Shown: positions 24,583-32,883 of the stretch, one piece after another | How the letters are laid out: each line of letters starts with the position of its first letter | Numbering within the stretch: the stretch's first letter is position 1 | Origin: Candidatus Gastranaerophilales bacterium | Lineage (GTDB): Bacteria > Cyanobacteriota > Vampirovibrionia > Gastranaerophilales > Gastranaerophilaceae | Reading direction: 5' to 3' | DNA length: 36,019 bases | Assembly: GCA_910587375.1 (NCBI GenBank) | Contig: CAJULR010000013.1 | Coordinates: 1-36,019 of the forward strand | The notes under the pieces: generated by a model | Told to the model about the DNA's origin: nothing | Seen by the model: the letters and a program-made list of their open reading frames with translations, nothing else | Database searches by the model: none | Made by a program: the position numbers and the translations under genes

Positions 24583-24623
24583 TAATTTTTGCGGGCGCTT
24601 GAAAAATGTGCCCGCAAAAATTA
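24583..24623. repeat. 14-bp perfect inverted repeat
   Basis: TAATTTTTGCGGGC (24583-24596) pairs fully with GCCCGCAAAAATTA (24610-24623) around a 13-base loop. The T-run is on the 5' side of the GC stem on both strands, so it is not a normal terminator. It lies between the lipoprotein stop and the start of paralog B. Confidence 0.75.
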
Positions 24624-24645
24624 CATAAACATTTATTTAAAAAAC

Positions 24646-25047
24646 CTATTCAGCCTGTTTTGGGGCAGCAGGTTTCTTTTCAAACACAAACTCTTTTCCT
24701 GCTTTGTTTTTCAGGATGAGTTTGTTATCTTCTGTTTTCATTTCAAGAGAACCTGTAATATCCCTTAAATATTCATTTTCCGCGTTCATAATTTCAACAG
24801 GGCCTGCCATTTTTGTTGAAGCAGGAGCGCTTAATTTGATTGTCCTTGCGCCAAGGGTATAATTTCCGAAATAATAGTTTAAAACCTGCCCAAAATAACG
24901 GTTTTCATCCTTTGCAAAGCCCAAAGTGATTTCCTCGGCTGCATAGGGAGATTTTGTCAAAACATATTCATTGCCCACAATGGCGTCCTTGCCTGAACAT
25001 GCGGCAAGTGATAAAAATGCAAATACAGAGCAAAATAATTTATCCAT
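24646..25047 (-). CDS. META/HslJ-like lipoprotein
   Basis: A 133-residue protein with a type II signal peptide: MDKLFCSVFAFLSLAAC with lipobox LAAC (Cys17). The mature domain, starting VGNEYVLTKS and containing ITLGFAKDENRYFGQVLNYYFGNYTL.. and ..LKN(K)AGKEFVFEK, fits a META-type beta domain such as HslJ. It would be anchored to an envelope membrane. AAGGAAAAA precedes the ATG. The Pro/Ala/Lys tail (KKPAAPKQAE) is low in complexity. Role unknown. Confidence 0.7.
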   Translation of the reverse strand: MDKLFCSVFAFLSLAACSGKDAIVGNEYVLTKSPYAAEEITLGFAKDENRYFGQVLNYYFGNYTLGARTIKLSAPASTKMAGPVEIMNAENEYLRDITGSLEMKTEDNKLILKNKAGKEFVFEKKPAAPKQAE

Positions 25048-25107
25048 TTTATTTTTCCTTCTTTCTTTGTAACATTGTAAAAGTTCCTTATAGCAGGGTT
25101 TTGCGCC

Positions 25108-26205
25108 CTATGTATTAAACCTGAAAAGCATAATATCGCCATCCTGGACAACATATTCCTTGCCTTCAAGGCGCGCCACACCTTTTTCTCTGGCGCCGGC
25201 CCAGCTTCCTGAATTTATAAAATCATCATAAGACACAACCTCTGCCTTAATAAAACCTTTTTCAAAATCCGTATGAATAACGCCTGCGGCAGCAGGGGCT
25301 TTTGTGCCTTTTGTAATTGTCCAGGCACGAACCTCCTTTTCGCCCGCTGTGATATAGGTTTGCAGGTTTAGAATATCGTAAGCTGATTTTATCATCTTAT
25401 CAATGCCTGAAGTTTGAACGCCCAATTCCTTAAGGTAATTTTCGGCCTCTTCCTTGCCCAAAGAAACAAGCTCTGCTTCAATTTGCGCACAAATCATAAC
25501 CACATCGGCATTTTGTTTTGAAGCATATTCCTTTACGCGCTCAACATACTCATTCCCCGTTGCAAGCTCGTTTTCGGCCACGTTTGCGCAATATATCACA
25601 GGTTTTGTCATTAAAAGATGAAAATGGTGCAAAACTTTAATTTCTTCGTCGTTAAAAATTTCTTTTACGTTTATAAATTCGCCGTTTTCAAGATGGGGCA
25701 TAAGCCTTTCTATGATTGAATTTTCAAGAACAGCGTCCTTATCACCCGCCTTCACCTGCTTTGCAATACGTTTTAAGCGGTTTTCAAGGCTTGAAATATC
25801 CGCAAGCGCAAGCTCTGTATTGATTGTTTCAATATCATCAATCGGGTCGATTTTGCCATTCACATGGATTGTGTTAGGGTCATCAAAACAGCGAACCACC
25901 TGGATTATGGCGTCAACTTCCCTAATATTGTGCAAAAACTGGTTTCCAAGGCCCTCTCCCTTGCTTGCGCCCTTCACAAGGCCCGCAATGTCCACAAATT
26001 CAATTGCCGTAGGGATTACGGTTTCCGTTTTTACCAAATCTTTAAGTTTGTAAAGCCTTTCATCCGGCACAGTTACAACGCCAACATTGGGTTCAATCGT
26101 GCAGAACGGGTAATTTGCGCTCTGCGCATTGGCAGACAAAGTCAGCGCATTAAAAAGGGTTGATTTACCTACGTTTGGAAGGCCCACTATTCCTGCTTTA
26201 AGCAT
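25108..26205 (-). CDS. ychF: Ribosome-binding ATPase YchF
   Basis: A 365-residue Obg-family P-loop protein. G1 is GLPNVGKST at residues 8-16, G3 DIAGLVKGASKGEGLGN. The G4 position reads NVAE rather than NKxD, the change that makes YchF prefer ATP. A C-terminal TGS domain ends with RLEGKEYVVQDGDIMLFRFN. YchF binds the ribosome and is linked to stress and translation control. AAAGGATTTTATA precedes the ATG. It stands alone between the META lipoprotein and mscL. Confidence 0.97.
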   Translation of the reverse strand: MLKAGIVGLPNVGKSTLFNALTLSANAQSANYPFCTIEPNVGVVTVPDERLYKLKDLVKTETVIPTAIEFVDIAGLVKGASKGEGLGNQFLHNIREVDAIIQVVRCFDDPNTIHVNGKIDPIDDIETINTELALADISSLENRLKRIAKQVKAGDKDAVLENSIIERLMPHLENGEFINVKEIFNDEEIKVLHHFHLLMTKPVIYCANVAENELATGNEYVERVKEYASKQNADVVMICAQIEAELVSLGKEEAENYLKELGVQTSGIDKMIKSAYDILNLQTYITAGEKEVRAWTITKGTKAPAAAGVIHTDFEKGFIKAEVVSYDDFINSGSWAGAREKGVARLEGKEYVVQDGDIMLFRFNT

Positions 26206-26302
26206 TATAAAATCCTTTTATTAGTCAAAATACAATAAAATAATAATAGCACAAAAAAGCCCATGCAGGGTGAGTTTATAATGTTACGAGATGTTAAGAA
26301 TT

Positions 26303-26806
26303 TTAAATATCCGCCGTGCAGTTTGGACATTTTGTGGCTTTGATGTTTATAGTTGAAAAACACCTGGGGCAAGCCTTTGTATCGATTTCAGCCTGCACTT
26401 CTTCTTTTGTTTCAACGGCGGCCCTTAATTTATTAATAAATTTAATAAGCAAAAACACCGCAAAGGCAACAAAGATAAAGCTTATAAGGGTGTTTATAAA
26501 AAGCCCGTAATTAATCGTAACAGCCCCTGCGGCCTGCGCAGCCTCCAAAGACGGATATTCAACAATTTTACCGTCATAGTTTGGCAGTGTGAAATAAAGG
26601 TTTGTGAAATCGACTCTGCCCATAATCCAGCCCATAGGCGGCATTATAATGTCTTTTACCATAGAATCGACAATTTTTCCAAAAGCAGCACCGATAATGA
26701 TACCGACAGCCATATCGATTACATTTCCCTTGATTGCAAAGGTTTTAAACTCATCTGTCCACTTTTTTACTTTGCCTATACCTTTATCAAGCCCGTTATT
26801 TAACAT
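26303..26806 (-). CDS. mscL: Large-conductance mechanosensitive channel with C-terminal zinc ribbon
   Basis: A 167-residue MscL. The N-terminal helix WTDEFKTFAIKGNVIDMAVGIIIGAAFGKIV (TM1 pore, ~17-47) and TM2 (NTLISFIFVAFAVFLLIKF, ~105-123) are clear. The usual C-terminal helix is followed by CPRC (C146, C149) and CPNC (C160, C163), a zinc-ribbon tail that E. coli MscL lacks. The channel opens under membrane tension to release solutes in hypo-osmotic shock. ATG 26806 is chosen because GGGAGG lies four bases upstream; the in-frame ATG at 26818 overlaps that site. Confidence 0.95.
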   Translation of the reverse strand: MLNNGLDKGIGKVKKWTDEFKTFAIKGNVIDMAVGIIIGAAFGKIVDSMVKDIIMPPMGWIMGRVDFTNLYFTLPNYDGKIVEYPSLEAAQAAGAVTINYGLFINTLISFIFVAFAVFLLIKFINKLRAAVETKEEVQAEIDTKACPRCFSTINIKATKCPNCTADI

Positions 26807-26947
26807 TTTGCCTCCCATATAAGCCCTTAAAACAGGTTATTTTGTTACCTTTGGCAATTTTACCATAAAACTCAAAACAAGTGACAAATTTTTTCATTCA
26901 GAGTGTTTATATAGCCACACATATTTTTTAAAAAAGGAATTTAAGGA

Positions 26948-27475
26948 ATGAGAATAAACGAAATTTCAAGCCCTATGGGAAATTTTGCAACCGAAAAAAA
27001 CAATGCAAACTTCAAGGGTGCATATTTAATCACAGGCACAAACAAAGAGGTGAACAAGGCGGCAAAGTGTTTAAACCACGCAAAACAAGACTACACAGGA
27101 ATTTCATACAGAACCTTTGGCTCAGACCCTCTAAGCGACAAACTTACAAGCTATCTTTTTGTGACCACAGGAAAAGACGTTGAAGTTTACAATAATTTTA
27201 TAAAAAATGAAGAGGCCCTAAAGCAAATAACATACAAAAGCAGGGAATTTTTACTTGATGTTTCCGATTTTGAAGATGAGCTTTCTGTTCAAGATTTTAA
27301 TTCTTATGAAGAATTTGAAAACCACCAAAGAATGAGCGAAGGACTGAATATTCTTCAAATGATTTCAAAAAAATGCAAATTTTCAAAACCAATCCACAGC
27401 ATTTCTGCCAAAAGAATGCTTGGAGCAGCAAAAGAAGGAAAATTTGATTTTAAAGAAGGAAAAATCCAAAGCTAG
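26948..27475 (+). CDS. Lineage-type protein with N-terminal NFKG tag
   Basis: A 175-residue protein without a known domain. The N-terminus MRINEISSPMGNF...NANFKGAYLITG has the FKG tag, directly followed by a beta strand as in the pentein protein (NFKGYDARPLYAV). The body looks alpha/beta with GTNKEVNKAAKCLNHAKQ and TSYLFVTTGKDVEVYNNF, then an acidic helix and a basic C-terminus. AAGGAA lies about seven bases upstream. A strong terminator follows. Function unknown. Confidence 0.6.
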   Translation: MRINEISSPMGNFATEKNNANFKGAYLITGTNKEVNKAAKCLNHAKQDYTGISYRTFGSDPLSDKLTSYLFVTTGKDVEVYNNFIKNEEALKQITYKSREFLLDVSDFEDELSVQDFNSYEEFENHQRMSEGLNILQMISKKCKFSKPIHSISAKRMLGAAKEGKFDFKEGKIQS

Positions 27476-27504
27476 AAGCAAAAAAAGAATTAAAAGGAAA
27501 TGCA

Positions 27505-27538
27505 AAAGACCTCTCCATTTTAAAGAGAGGTCTTTTTT
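27505..27538. terminator. Intrinsic terminator
   Basis: AAAGACCTCTC (27505-27515) pairs with GAGAGGTCTTT (27525-27535), followed by a T-run on the plus strand. It ends the 26948 gene and, with a shorter T-run on the minus strand, may also end pfp. Confidence 0.9.
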
Positions 27539-27618
27539 TGTTATTTTTTAAGCCAACTTTTATGTGTGATAATGTGTATTTTTTACACACAAATTGCACA
27601 TAAAAAGGCGTGCGCAGG

Positions 27619-29295
27619 TTATACGCGTGCAGGTTTTTTAGATTCCAACTGAAGCGTGATTGTTGTAATATCGCAAACATCAGACGGGCCAAAGTATTGA
27701 ATTGCGCCCGGGAACACATAGCAATCGGTTTTTGCCCATTTTTCACGGTTTGCTTCAAATTCCTTAAACACAGGACCGTCAAGCTCTACAAGGGCTTTTT
27801 GAATAACGGGCTTCATTTTACCATGGCGCTTTTCCATATTCATCATCATTGTCAAAGGAACACCGCCTGCAACCCATTCTGCGGCAGGTTTTGTAAGGTT
27901 TTTAACGGATGATAAATATCCTGTAAGGCCTGCAGAAATTAGGGCAAAAGCGTTATAACCTAATGAATAGCAGTAATCTGCGTCAAAGTTTGATGGCATT
28001 GCGCAACGGCCTTCATATCCAAAGAAGTGCGCCTGGTCTGAGAATTTGCCTGTGTATTTACCTTCAGACTTCATTTGGGCCAGTTTCACCCTTACCATTT
28101 CAATTAAAAGCTTTTCTGTTTCAATTTTTGAAACCTGTACGTTACCGTGCGGGTCCCTATCCATCAATAATTGCGCCTTAATCATACCAGGAAGGCTTGA
28201 GAAAACTTTAGCATTTTCGCTTGCAAGTTTTGACGCGATAATTTGATATTTATCAACATTTTGAGCATTTGCAAAGCTTGAATCTTTTTCAAGAACGGCA
28301 AGAAGGTCGTTTAAGTTTTGAATCATAGTCTTCATTTCGGGGATAAATTCAATCAAACCTTCGGGAATTAGGGCTACACCAAAGTTTTTACCGGCGTTTC
28401 CGCGTTCTGCCACAACGTTTGCAACATAATCAACAATACTCTCTAAAGATTGTTTCTTTGCTTCAACTTCTTCTGAAATTAAGCAGATATTGGGCTGAGT
28501 TTGAAGGGCAACTTCTAAGCCGACATGGGTTGCAGAACGGCCCATTAATTTTACAAAGTGCCAATATTTTTTAGCGGAATTTGCGTCCCTTTGGATGTTT
28601 CCGATTAATTCTGCGTAAGTTTTTGTTGCTGTGTCAAAACCAAATGAAATTTCGATTTGGTCGTTTTTCAAGTCGCCATCAATTGTTTTCGGACAGCCAA
28701 TTACCTGAATACCTGTGTTTTTAGCCTTAAGCCATTCAGCAAGCATACAAGCGTTTGTATTTGAATCATCCCCGCCAATAATAACAATAGCGCTGATATT
28801 CAAGGCTTTGCAGGTTGCCAAAGTTTTTTCAAACTGTTCTTCTGTTTCAAGTTTTGTTCTGCCGGAGCCTATTATGTCAAAACCGCCTGTGTTTCTGTAT
28901 TTATTAATAAATTCATCGTCGAATTTAACATATTGGCTGTCTACAATACCTGAAGGGCCGCCCAAGAAGCCATAAAGCTCATTGTTTGAATCTGCAGCTT
29001 TAAGTGCGTCATAAAGCCCTGCAATAACGTTGTGTCCGCCGGGGGCCTGGCCGCCTGACAGGATTACGCCCACGTTTCTTGTAGACAAATTCAAAGGAGA
29101 GCCTGATTCATCGAATGTCACAATTGGCTCACCATATACGTGTGAAAAAAGGTTTTGGATGTCACTTGCGTCTTTAACGGCGCTTGTAGCATGGCCTTTT
29201 GAAATTTTAATACTTTTAATTCCTGATTTTAAGGCGCCAGCCAATTTCGGCTTATAGCCCAGTCTTTCCTTGTGTAACGGTGATAATTCTCTCAT
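27619..29295 (-). CDS. pfp: Diphosphate-fructose-6-phosphate 1-phosphotransferase (PPi-PFK)
   Basis: A 558-residue long-type PPi-dependent phosphofructokinase. It interconverts fructose 6-phosphate and fructose 1,6-bisphosphate with PPi in place of ATP and is reversible. GGQAPGG at 81-87 starts the phosphate site, GGDDSN at 174-179 has the Asp that marks PPi use instead of ATP, and PKTIDGDLKND at 202-212 holds the catalytic lysine and aspartates. Length and motifs match the plant-beta/spirochaete group. ATG 29295 is chosen over TTG 29298 because AGGAG is seven bases upstream. It is monocistronic. It suggests PPi-based glycolysis in an energy-poor anaerobe. Confidence 0.96.
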   Translation of the reverse strand: MRELSPLHKERLGYKPKLAGALKSGIKSIKISKGHATSAVKDASDIQNLFSHVYGEPIVTFDESGSPLNLSTRNVGVILSGGQAPGGHNVIAGLYDALKAADSNNELYGFLGGPSGIVDSQYVKFDDEFINKYRNTGGFDIIGSGRTKLETEEQFEKTLATCKALNISAIVIIGGDDSNTNACMLAEWLKAKNTGIQVIGCPKTIDGDLKNDQIEISFGFDTATKTYAELIGNIQRDANSAKKYWHFVKLMGRSATHVGLEVALQTQPNICLISEEVEAKKQSLESIVDYVANVVAERGNAGKNFGVALIPEGLIEFIPEMKTMIQNLNDLLAVLEKDSSFANAQNVDKYQIIASKLASENAKVFSSLPGMIKAQLLMDRDPHGNVQVSKIETEKLLIEMVRVKLAQMKSEGKYTGKFSDQAHFFGYEGRCAMPSNFDADYCYSLGYNAFALISAGLTGYLSSVKNLTKPAAEWVAGGVPLTMMMNMEKRHGKMKPVIQKALVELDGPVFKEFEANREKWAKTDCYVFPGAIQYFGPSDVCDITTITLQLESKKPARV

Positions 29296-29349
29296 CAAAA
29301 ATCTCCTTTAAAACTTTTATAAATACATTCTAATACAAAAATTTCTTAC

Positions 29350-29377
29350 TTGACAGATTTTTTTGAACAGATATTAT
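29350..29377 (+). promoter_or_regulatory. Promoter of tRNA-Gly
   Basis: Perfect TTGACA (29350-29355), 16-base spacer, TATTAT (29372-29377). The predicted start is about 15 bases before the mature tRNA. Confidence 0.8.
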
Positions 29378-29398
29378 ATTTAATGTGAAGAACATTTC

Positions 29399-29473
29399 GC
29401 GGGAGTAATTCAGTGGTAGAATGCTTCCTTGCCAAGGAAGATGTCGCGAGTTCGAGCCTCGTCTCCCGCTCCA
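29399..29473 (+). tRNA. tRNA-Gly (GCC)
   Basis: Acceptor GCGGGAG (29399-29405) pairs with CTCCCGC (29463-29469). The anticodon stem CTTCC/GGAAG carries loop TTGCCAA with GCC at 29431-29433, and the T-arm is GCGAG-TTCGAGC-CTCGT. Discriminator T, CCA encoded at 29471-29473. A consensus promoter is upstream and three terminator-bearing tandem units follow. Confidence 0.97.
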
Positions 29474-29486
29474 TTTAAATTTTAAG

Positions 29487-29507
29487 TCGCCTTTCGGGCG
29501 ATTTTTT
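29487..29507 (+). terminator. tRNA-Gly terminator, copy 1
   Basis: TCGCC-TTTCG-GGCGA and six T, directly after the tRNA. Likely the working terminator. Confidence 0.88.
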
Positions 29508-29622
29508 AATGCAAAATTTTTACAAAAGCCACGATTATCGGGCGGCGAGGCGTTTGTTTGTCAAGGCTGACGTACACAAAGCTTGAGGCTTCGTGTAGCC
29601 CACTCCATTTAAAAACATTAAG

Positions 29623-29643
29623 TCGCCTATCGGGCGATTTTTT
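29623..29643 (+). terminator. tRNA-Gly terminator, copy 2
   Basis: Same stem as copy 1 with loop TATCG and six T. The only change is in the loop. Confidence 0.8.
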
Positions 29644-29758
29644 AATGCAAAATTTTTACAGTATTCACAGTTATCGGGCGGCGAGGCGTTTCTTTGTCAA
29701 GGCTGACGTACACAAAGCTTGAGGCTTCGTGTAGCCCACTCCATTTAAAATCATTAAG

Positions 29759-29779
29759 TCGCCTTTCGGGCGATTTTTT
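29759..29779 (+). terminator. tRNA-Gly terminator, copy 3
   Basis: Identical to copy 1 with six T. It lies before the 3' end of the convergent Nudix gene. Confidence 0.8.
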
Positions 29780-29841
29780 AATGCATTTTTTGCAAAAGCC
29801 ACGATTATCGGGCGGCGAGGCGTTTGCTTGCCCGCATTTTG

Positions 29842-30336
29842 TCACAGTTTTGTCACAGCCAAATTTAGAAAATGTTGGGCGAGGGAATTTTGATAGACGG
29901 CGGTTTTGGCGTCATCCAGGGTGTACCACTTTGCAAAATCGACTTCCTGGTTTAAAGAAAAGTTTTCAGATGAAGCCTGCACAATAAAGTTATTTATTAA
30001 AGAATTTGATTTCTCATAATATTTACTCTTGTTGAATTTAAAGCTTAAGGGCGATAAATTCACTTCCTCTTTAAGCTCCCTAATTAAGGCCTCTTCAAGG
30101 GTTTCGCCCTTGTTCACATATCCTGCAACAAGAATATTAAAATCTCTTCCATATTGCCGAATTAAAAGGGTTTTGGAGAAATCTTGGTTAAAAATAACCA
30201 TACTGACGGCAGAATTAAAGAAAGGAAAACGAAATTCACCGCATTTTGGACAAAACGGGAAAAACCCGTCTGAAACGCCGCAATTAAAACATTCTTTTAT
30301 ATCAAGCTTTTCTCCGCAAACATAGCAATATTTCAT
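29842..30336 (-). CDS. Nudix hydrolase with N-terminal zinc ribbon
   Basis: A 164-residue protein. The N-terminus has CYVCGEKL, CFNCG and CPKCG, i.e. three CxxC pairs making a zinc ribbon. It then has a Nudix domain with a full Nudix box GYVNKGETLEEALIRELKEEVNL-type (Gx5Ex7REUxEExxU, near residues 90-112). The order zinc ribbon then Nudix resembles NADH pyrophosphatase NudC, although the protein is shorter than E. coli NudC (257). It probably cleaves a nucleoside diphosphate derivative; NAD(H) is a guess. ATG 30336 is chosen because AAAGGAAG lies four bases upstream. Confidence 0.9.
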   Translation of the reverse strand: MKYCYVCGEKLDIKECFNCGVSDGFFPFCPKCGEFRFPFFNSAVSMVIFNQDFSKTLLIRQYGRDFNILVAGYVNKGETLEEALIRELKEEVNLSPLSFKFNKSKYYEKSNSLINNFIVQASSENFSLNQEVDFAKWYTLDDAKTAVYQNSLAQHFLNLAVTKL

Positions 30337-30417
30337 TGTTCTTCCTTTTCTTTGCAACAAAAAGTATAGAACAAAAAATCAGAAGAAAAAAGCCGGTTAA
30401 AAAATGAGTCAGGAATT

Positions 30418-31458
30418 CTACACCTTGTTTGAAACACTTGATATTAGAAGGTTGTAGAAATTTCTTTCATAGGAATCGAAGGCAGGATTGTTTTTAATAA
30501 TGTCCCCATCCATTCTTGAAACCATTTTTTCAATTCGAAGCTGAATTTCATAAGGCACATTTTTAATATCAAAATTATCCAATGGAAAATGTCCTCTTTT
30601 TGTACGTATAGCCTCATTTTGAGCCGAAACTTCAAATGTATGGCGGACAAAACCGAGTTCTCTTTTATAAATGTTTGCAAGAATGTTTCTATCCCTGTTT
30701 TTACACCTGTTTAAAATTTCATGCATTTCATCCGCGCGGTCATAAAGGTGTGCAAAATTTAATGTTTCCCCCGCAAGGGAACCTGCAATACCATCCATAC
30801 AAGGATTTTGCCTTCTAAAATAATAAGCAGAACCTGTGTAGACAATTTTTTGCGCCAAAAGCATGGTTTCAACCTGAAAGGGATTGTCCACGTTTGAAAA
30901 GCCTTTTGCCTCCACAAAGCGAATGCTGTTATTATTTAGAAACGTTCTTTTATAAAGCGCGCTCCAAATGCTTGGGTGAAAACTAAAAAAGGCGGGGCAT
31001 TCTGTAATTCTAAAAAACCAGGTTGGCGGCTTACAATATTTTTCAAAAGAAACTTTTTCTTTTCTTTCAGAATCTTTTGCGGTTTTTTCAAAATATTTAA
31101 AATATGAAGATTTTACAACGTCTGCGTCGCTTTTTTTAGAAAGGGCATAGAGCTTTTCAAACATTTTTTTGTCAACAAAATCTTTGGGCTCCACAAACCC
31201 TATATATTCGCCCCCGGCAAGGTTTAGGCCGATATTCAACGCACAGCCGTAGCCTTCGTTAATTTTACTTACCAGGCGAATTCTTGAATCTTTCTTTTCA
31301 AAAGAAGACAAAATTTCAAACGATTCGTCGCTTGAACCATCGTTTATGCAGATTATTTCAATGTTTTTAAGGGTTTGCGCGCATATGCTTTTTATGCACT
31401 CTGCAAGATATTTTGCCGAATTGCACACAGGCACAATTATACTTACGTTTTTCTCCAT
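30418..31458 (-). CDS. GT2-family glycosyltransferase
   Basis: A 346-residue GT-A enzyme with SIIVPVCNSAKYLAECI, ICINDGSSDES near residue 34 and the metal-site region IGFVEPKDFVD near residue 92. The usual DxD reads E-P-K-D here, an unusual form that may affect metal binding. There is no membrane helix, so it is cytoplasmic or membrane-peripheral. ATG 31458 is chosen for its GAGGAAAAT Shine-Dalgarno. It lies 52 bases after glf on the same strand, so it may be a galactofuranosyltransferase, which is inferred from context. Confidence 0.88.
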   Translation of the reverse strand: MEKNVSIIVPVCNSAKYLAECIKSICAQTLKNIEIICINDGSSDESFEILSSFEKKDSRIRLVSKINEGYGCALNIGLNLAGGEYIGFVEPKDFVDKKMFEKLYALSKKSDADVVKSSYFKYFEKTAKDSERKEKVSFEKYCKPPTWFFRITECPAFFSFHPSIWSALYKRTFLNNNSIRFVEAKGFSNVDNPFQVETMLLAQKIVYTGSAYYFRRQNPCMDGIAGSLAGETLNFAHLYDRADEMHEILNRCKNRDRNILANIYKRELGFVRHTFEVSAQNEAIRTKRGHFPLDNFDIKNVPYEIQLRIEKMVSRMDGDIIKNNPAFDSYERNFYNLLISSVSNKV

Positions 31459-31510
31459 ATTTTCCTCATTTTCTTTAGCGTTAAGCGCCACGCAAAACAA
31501 CAGGGAGCTT

Positions 31511-32749
31511 TTACACTCTATTTAAGGCATTTTCCCGGCCTTGCTCATTGCAAAATTCAATTGCCGCCTTGAATTTAACCGAATCAAAAAGTTCTAACGC
31601 CCTTTTTATCGCACCATCCATTGAATAATATTTAAAATCACCCAGGCGGCCAAGAAAATAAACGTTATCAGCCTTTTTAGCTTCTGCCTTGTATAATGAA
31701 AACAACTTTAAATTTTTCTCATCCAAAACAGGGTAAAGCCTTTCATTTTTGCCCGGAATAAAATCTGTCGGATATTCTTTTGCAATTATTGTCCTTAATG
31801 TATTTTGGGTGCTTTGAGTATCCTTTTTAATGCTCTCAAATTTTGAAGTTCGCCTTGAATTATAGTGTTTAAATTCGTGAATTTTTATAAAATCATAGTC
31901 ATTTGGATAGTTTACAACGCCTGCTTTTTGATACTCTTTCGCATCCAATTCTTCAAAATCAAACCAAGCGCTTCTGTAATTTAGCATGCCGTATTTAAAA
32001 TTGAAAAATTCATCAATCGGGCCCGTATAAAAAACCCTATCAAAACTTTCTCTGTCAACCGTTTTGAAGTCAGTTCCAAGAAGAACCCTTATATTTTTAT
32101 GATTAAGCATATTTTCAATCAATTTTGCATAGCCAAAAGCCGGCAAACCTTGATATTTAGACTTATAAAACCTATTGTCTTTTGAAATATGAATGGAATT
32201 TTTTTCTTTTATAAAATCGCTAAGTGCGTCACAGGAAGGCCCTTTCCACTTTTTATAAAGGCCGCAAAATATATTTTGATAAACATAGCTCGATAGAAAA
32301 TCAAGGTCTTTATCTTTGAAAAAATTTGTTTTAAATTCGACAAAAGGCACGCGCTCATCGTATCCGTATTTTCTTATGAGTTTGGCTTCAATCCTTTCAG
32401 CCAGGGCCTTCGGGAAAAGCTCATACATAGAATTTAAGTTCAAAGGAAGATTTACGCTTTGCCCTAAAGCTGAAACCAGCACTCTGTGAGAATAAACGTC
32501 AAATTTTGAAAAACGGTTTAAATATTTCCAAATAAATTCGTGGTTTGTATGGAAAATGTGCGAGCCGAATTTGTGAACATTTATGCCATTTTCTTTGTAA
32601 TCATAGGAAATGCCCGCAAGATGTGTCTTTTTATCTATTACAAGAACATCTTCTCCAAGAACAGAGGCCAGGCGCTCAGCCATAACAGCGCCCGAAAAAC
32701 CGGCGCCAACAACAAGATTTTTCTTTGTTTTTGTTGAAATCAGGGGCAT
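31511..32749 (-). CDS. glf: UDP-galactopyranose mutase
   Basis: A 412-residue flavoprotein that converts UDP-galactopyranose to UDP-galactofuranose for surface glycans. It has the FAD-binding GAGFSGAVMAERLA near residue 16, then VIDKKTHLAG(I)SYDY, GINVHKFGSHIFHT around residue 55, and FLGRLGDFKYYSMD near 375, all typical of bacterial Glf. AAAGGAAATAAA precedes the ATG. It is the first gene of a pair with the GT2 gene. The presence of glf points to Galf-containing LPS, capsule or glycolipid. Confidence 0.96.
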   Translation of the reverse strand: MPLISTKTKKNLVVGAGFSGAVMAERLASVLGEDVLVIDKKTHLAGISYDYKENGINVHKFGSHIFHTNHEFIWKYLNRFSKFDVYSHRVLVSALGQSVNLPLNLNSMYELFPKALAERIEAKLIRKYGYDERVPFVEFKTNFFKDKDLDFLSSYVYQNIFCGLYKKWKGPSCDALSDFIKEKNSIHISKDNRFYKSKYQGLPAFGYAKLIENMLNHKNIRVLLGTDFKTVDRESFDRVFYTGPIDEFFNFKYGMLNYRSAWFDFEELDAKEYQKAGVVNYPNDYDFIKIHEFKHYNSRRTSKFESIKKDTQSTQNTLRTIIAKEYPTDFIPGKNERLYPVLDEKNLKLFSLYKAEAKKADNVYFLGRLGDFKYYSMDGAIKRALELFDSVKFKAAIEFCNEQGRENALNRV

Positions 32750-32883
32750 TTTATTTCCTTTTCAAATTGCTTTCAAAATTATGTTAAGGAAAGATGACGG
32801 AAATAAAAATAGGAAAGGTGGATAAAGACTGGATTAAATTTTTTTTCTGTGGTAAGATACACAGAGCTTGAATAAAAAGATTT

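Larger units (their letters stand above)
29469..29829 (+). repeat. Three tandem ~135-bp units with terminator and tRNA-Gly-derived sequence
   Basis: Units begin at CTCCATTTAAA, the tRNA 3' end, at 29469, 29603 and 29739 (periods 134 and 136); the third is cut short near 29829. Each has a terminator followed by TTTTTTAATGC, then GGGCGGCGAGGC, which is a degenerate inverted copy of the tRNA-Gly T-arm and acceptor. In units 1 and 2 a TACACAAAGC/GCTTCGTGTA hairpin follows, then a degenerate direct copy of the tRNA 3' half ending in CTCCA. Same plan as the Asp locus. No protein gene is supported here. Confidence 0.85.

Noticed and set aside
24583..24623. Intrinsic terminator
   Set aside because: The T-run lies before, not after, the GC stem on both strands.
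29469..29829. CRISPR array
   Set aside because: Repeat units are ~135 bases with no distinct short repeats and spacers, and there are no cas genes; they are duplicated terminator/tRNA units.
29694..29987. Plus-strand 97-codon ORF across the Gly repeats
   Set aside because: It crosses a terminator and the repeat boundary and overlaps the Nudix gene antisense.
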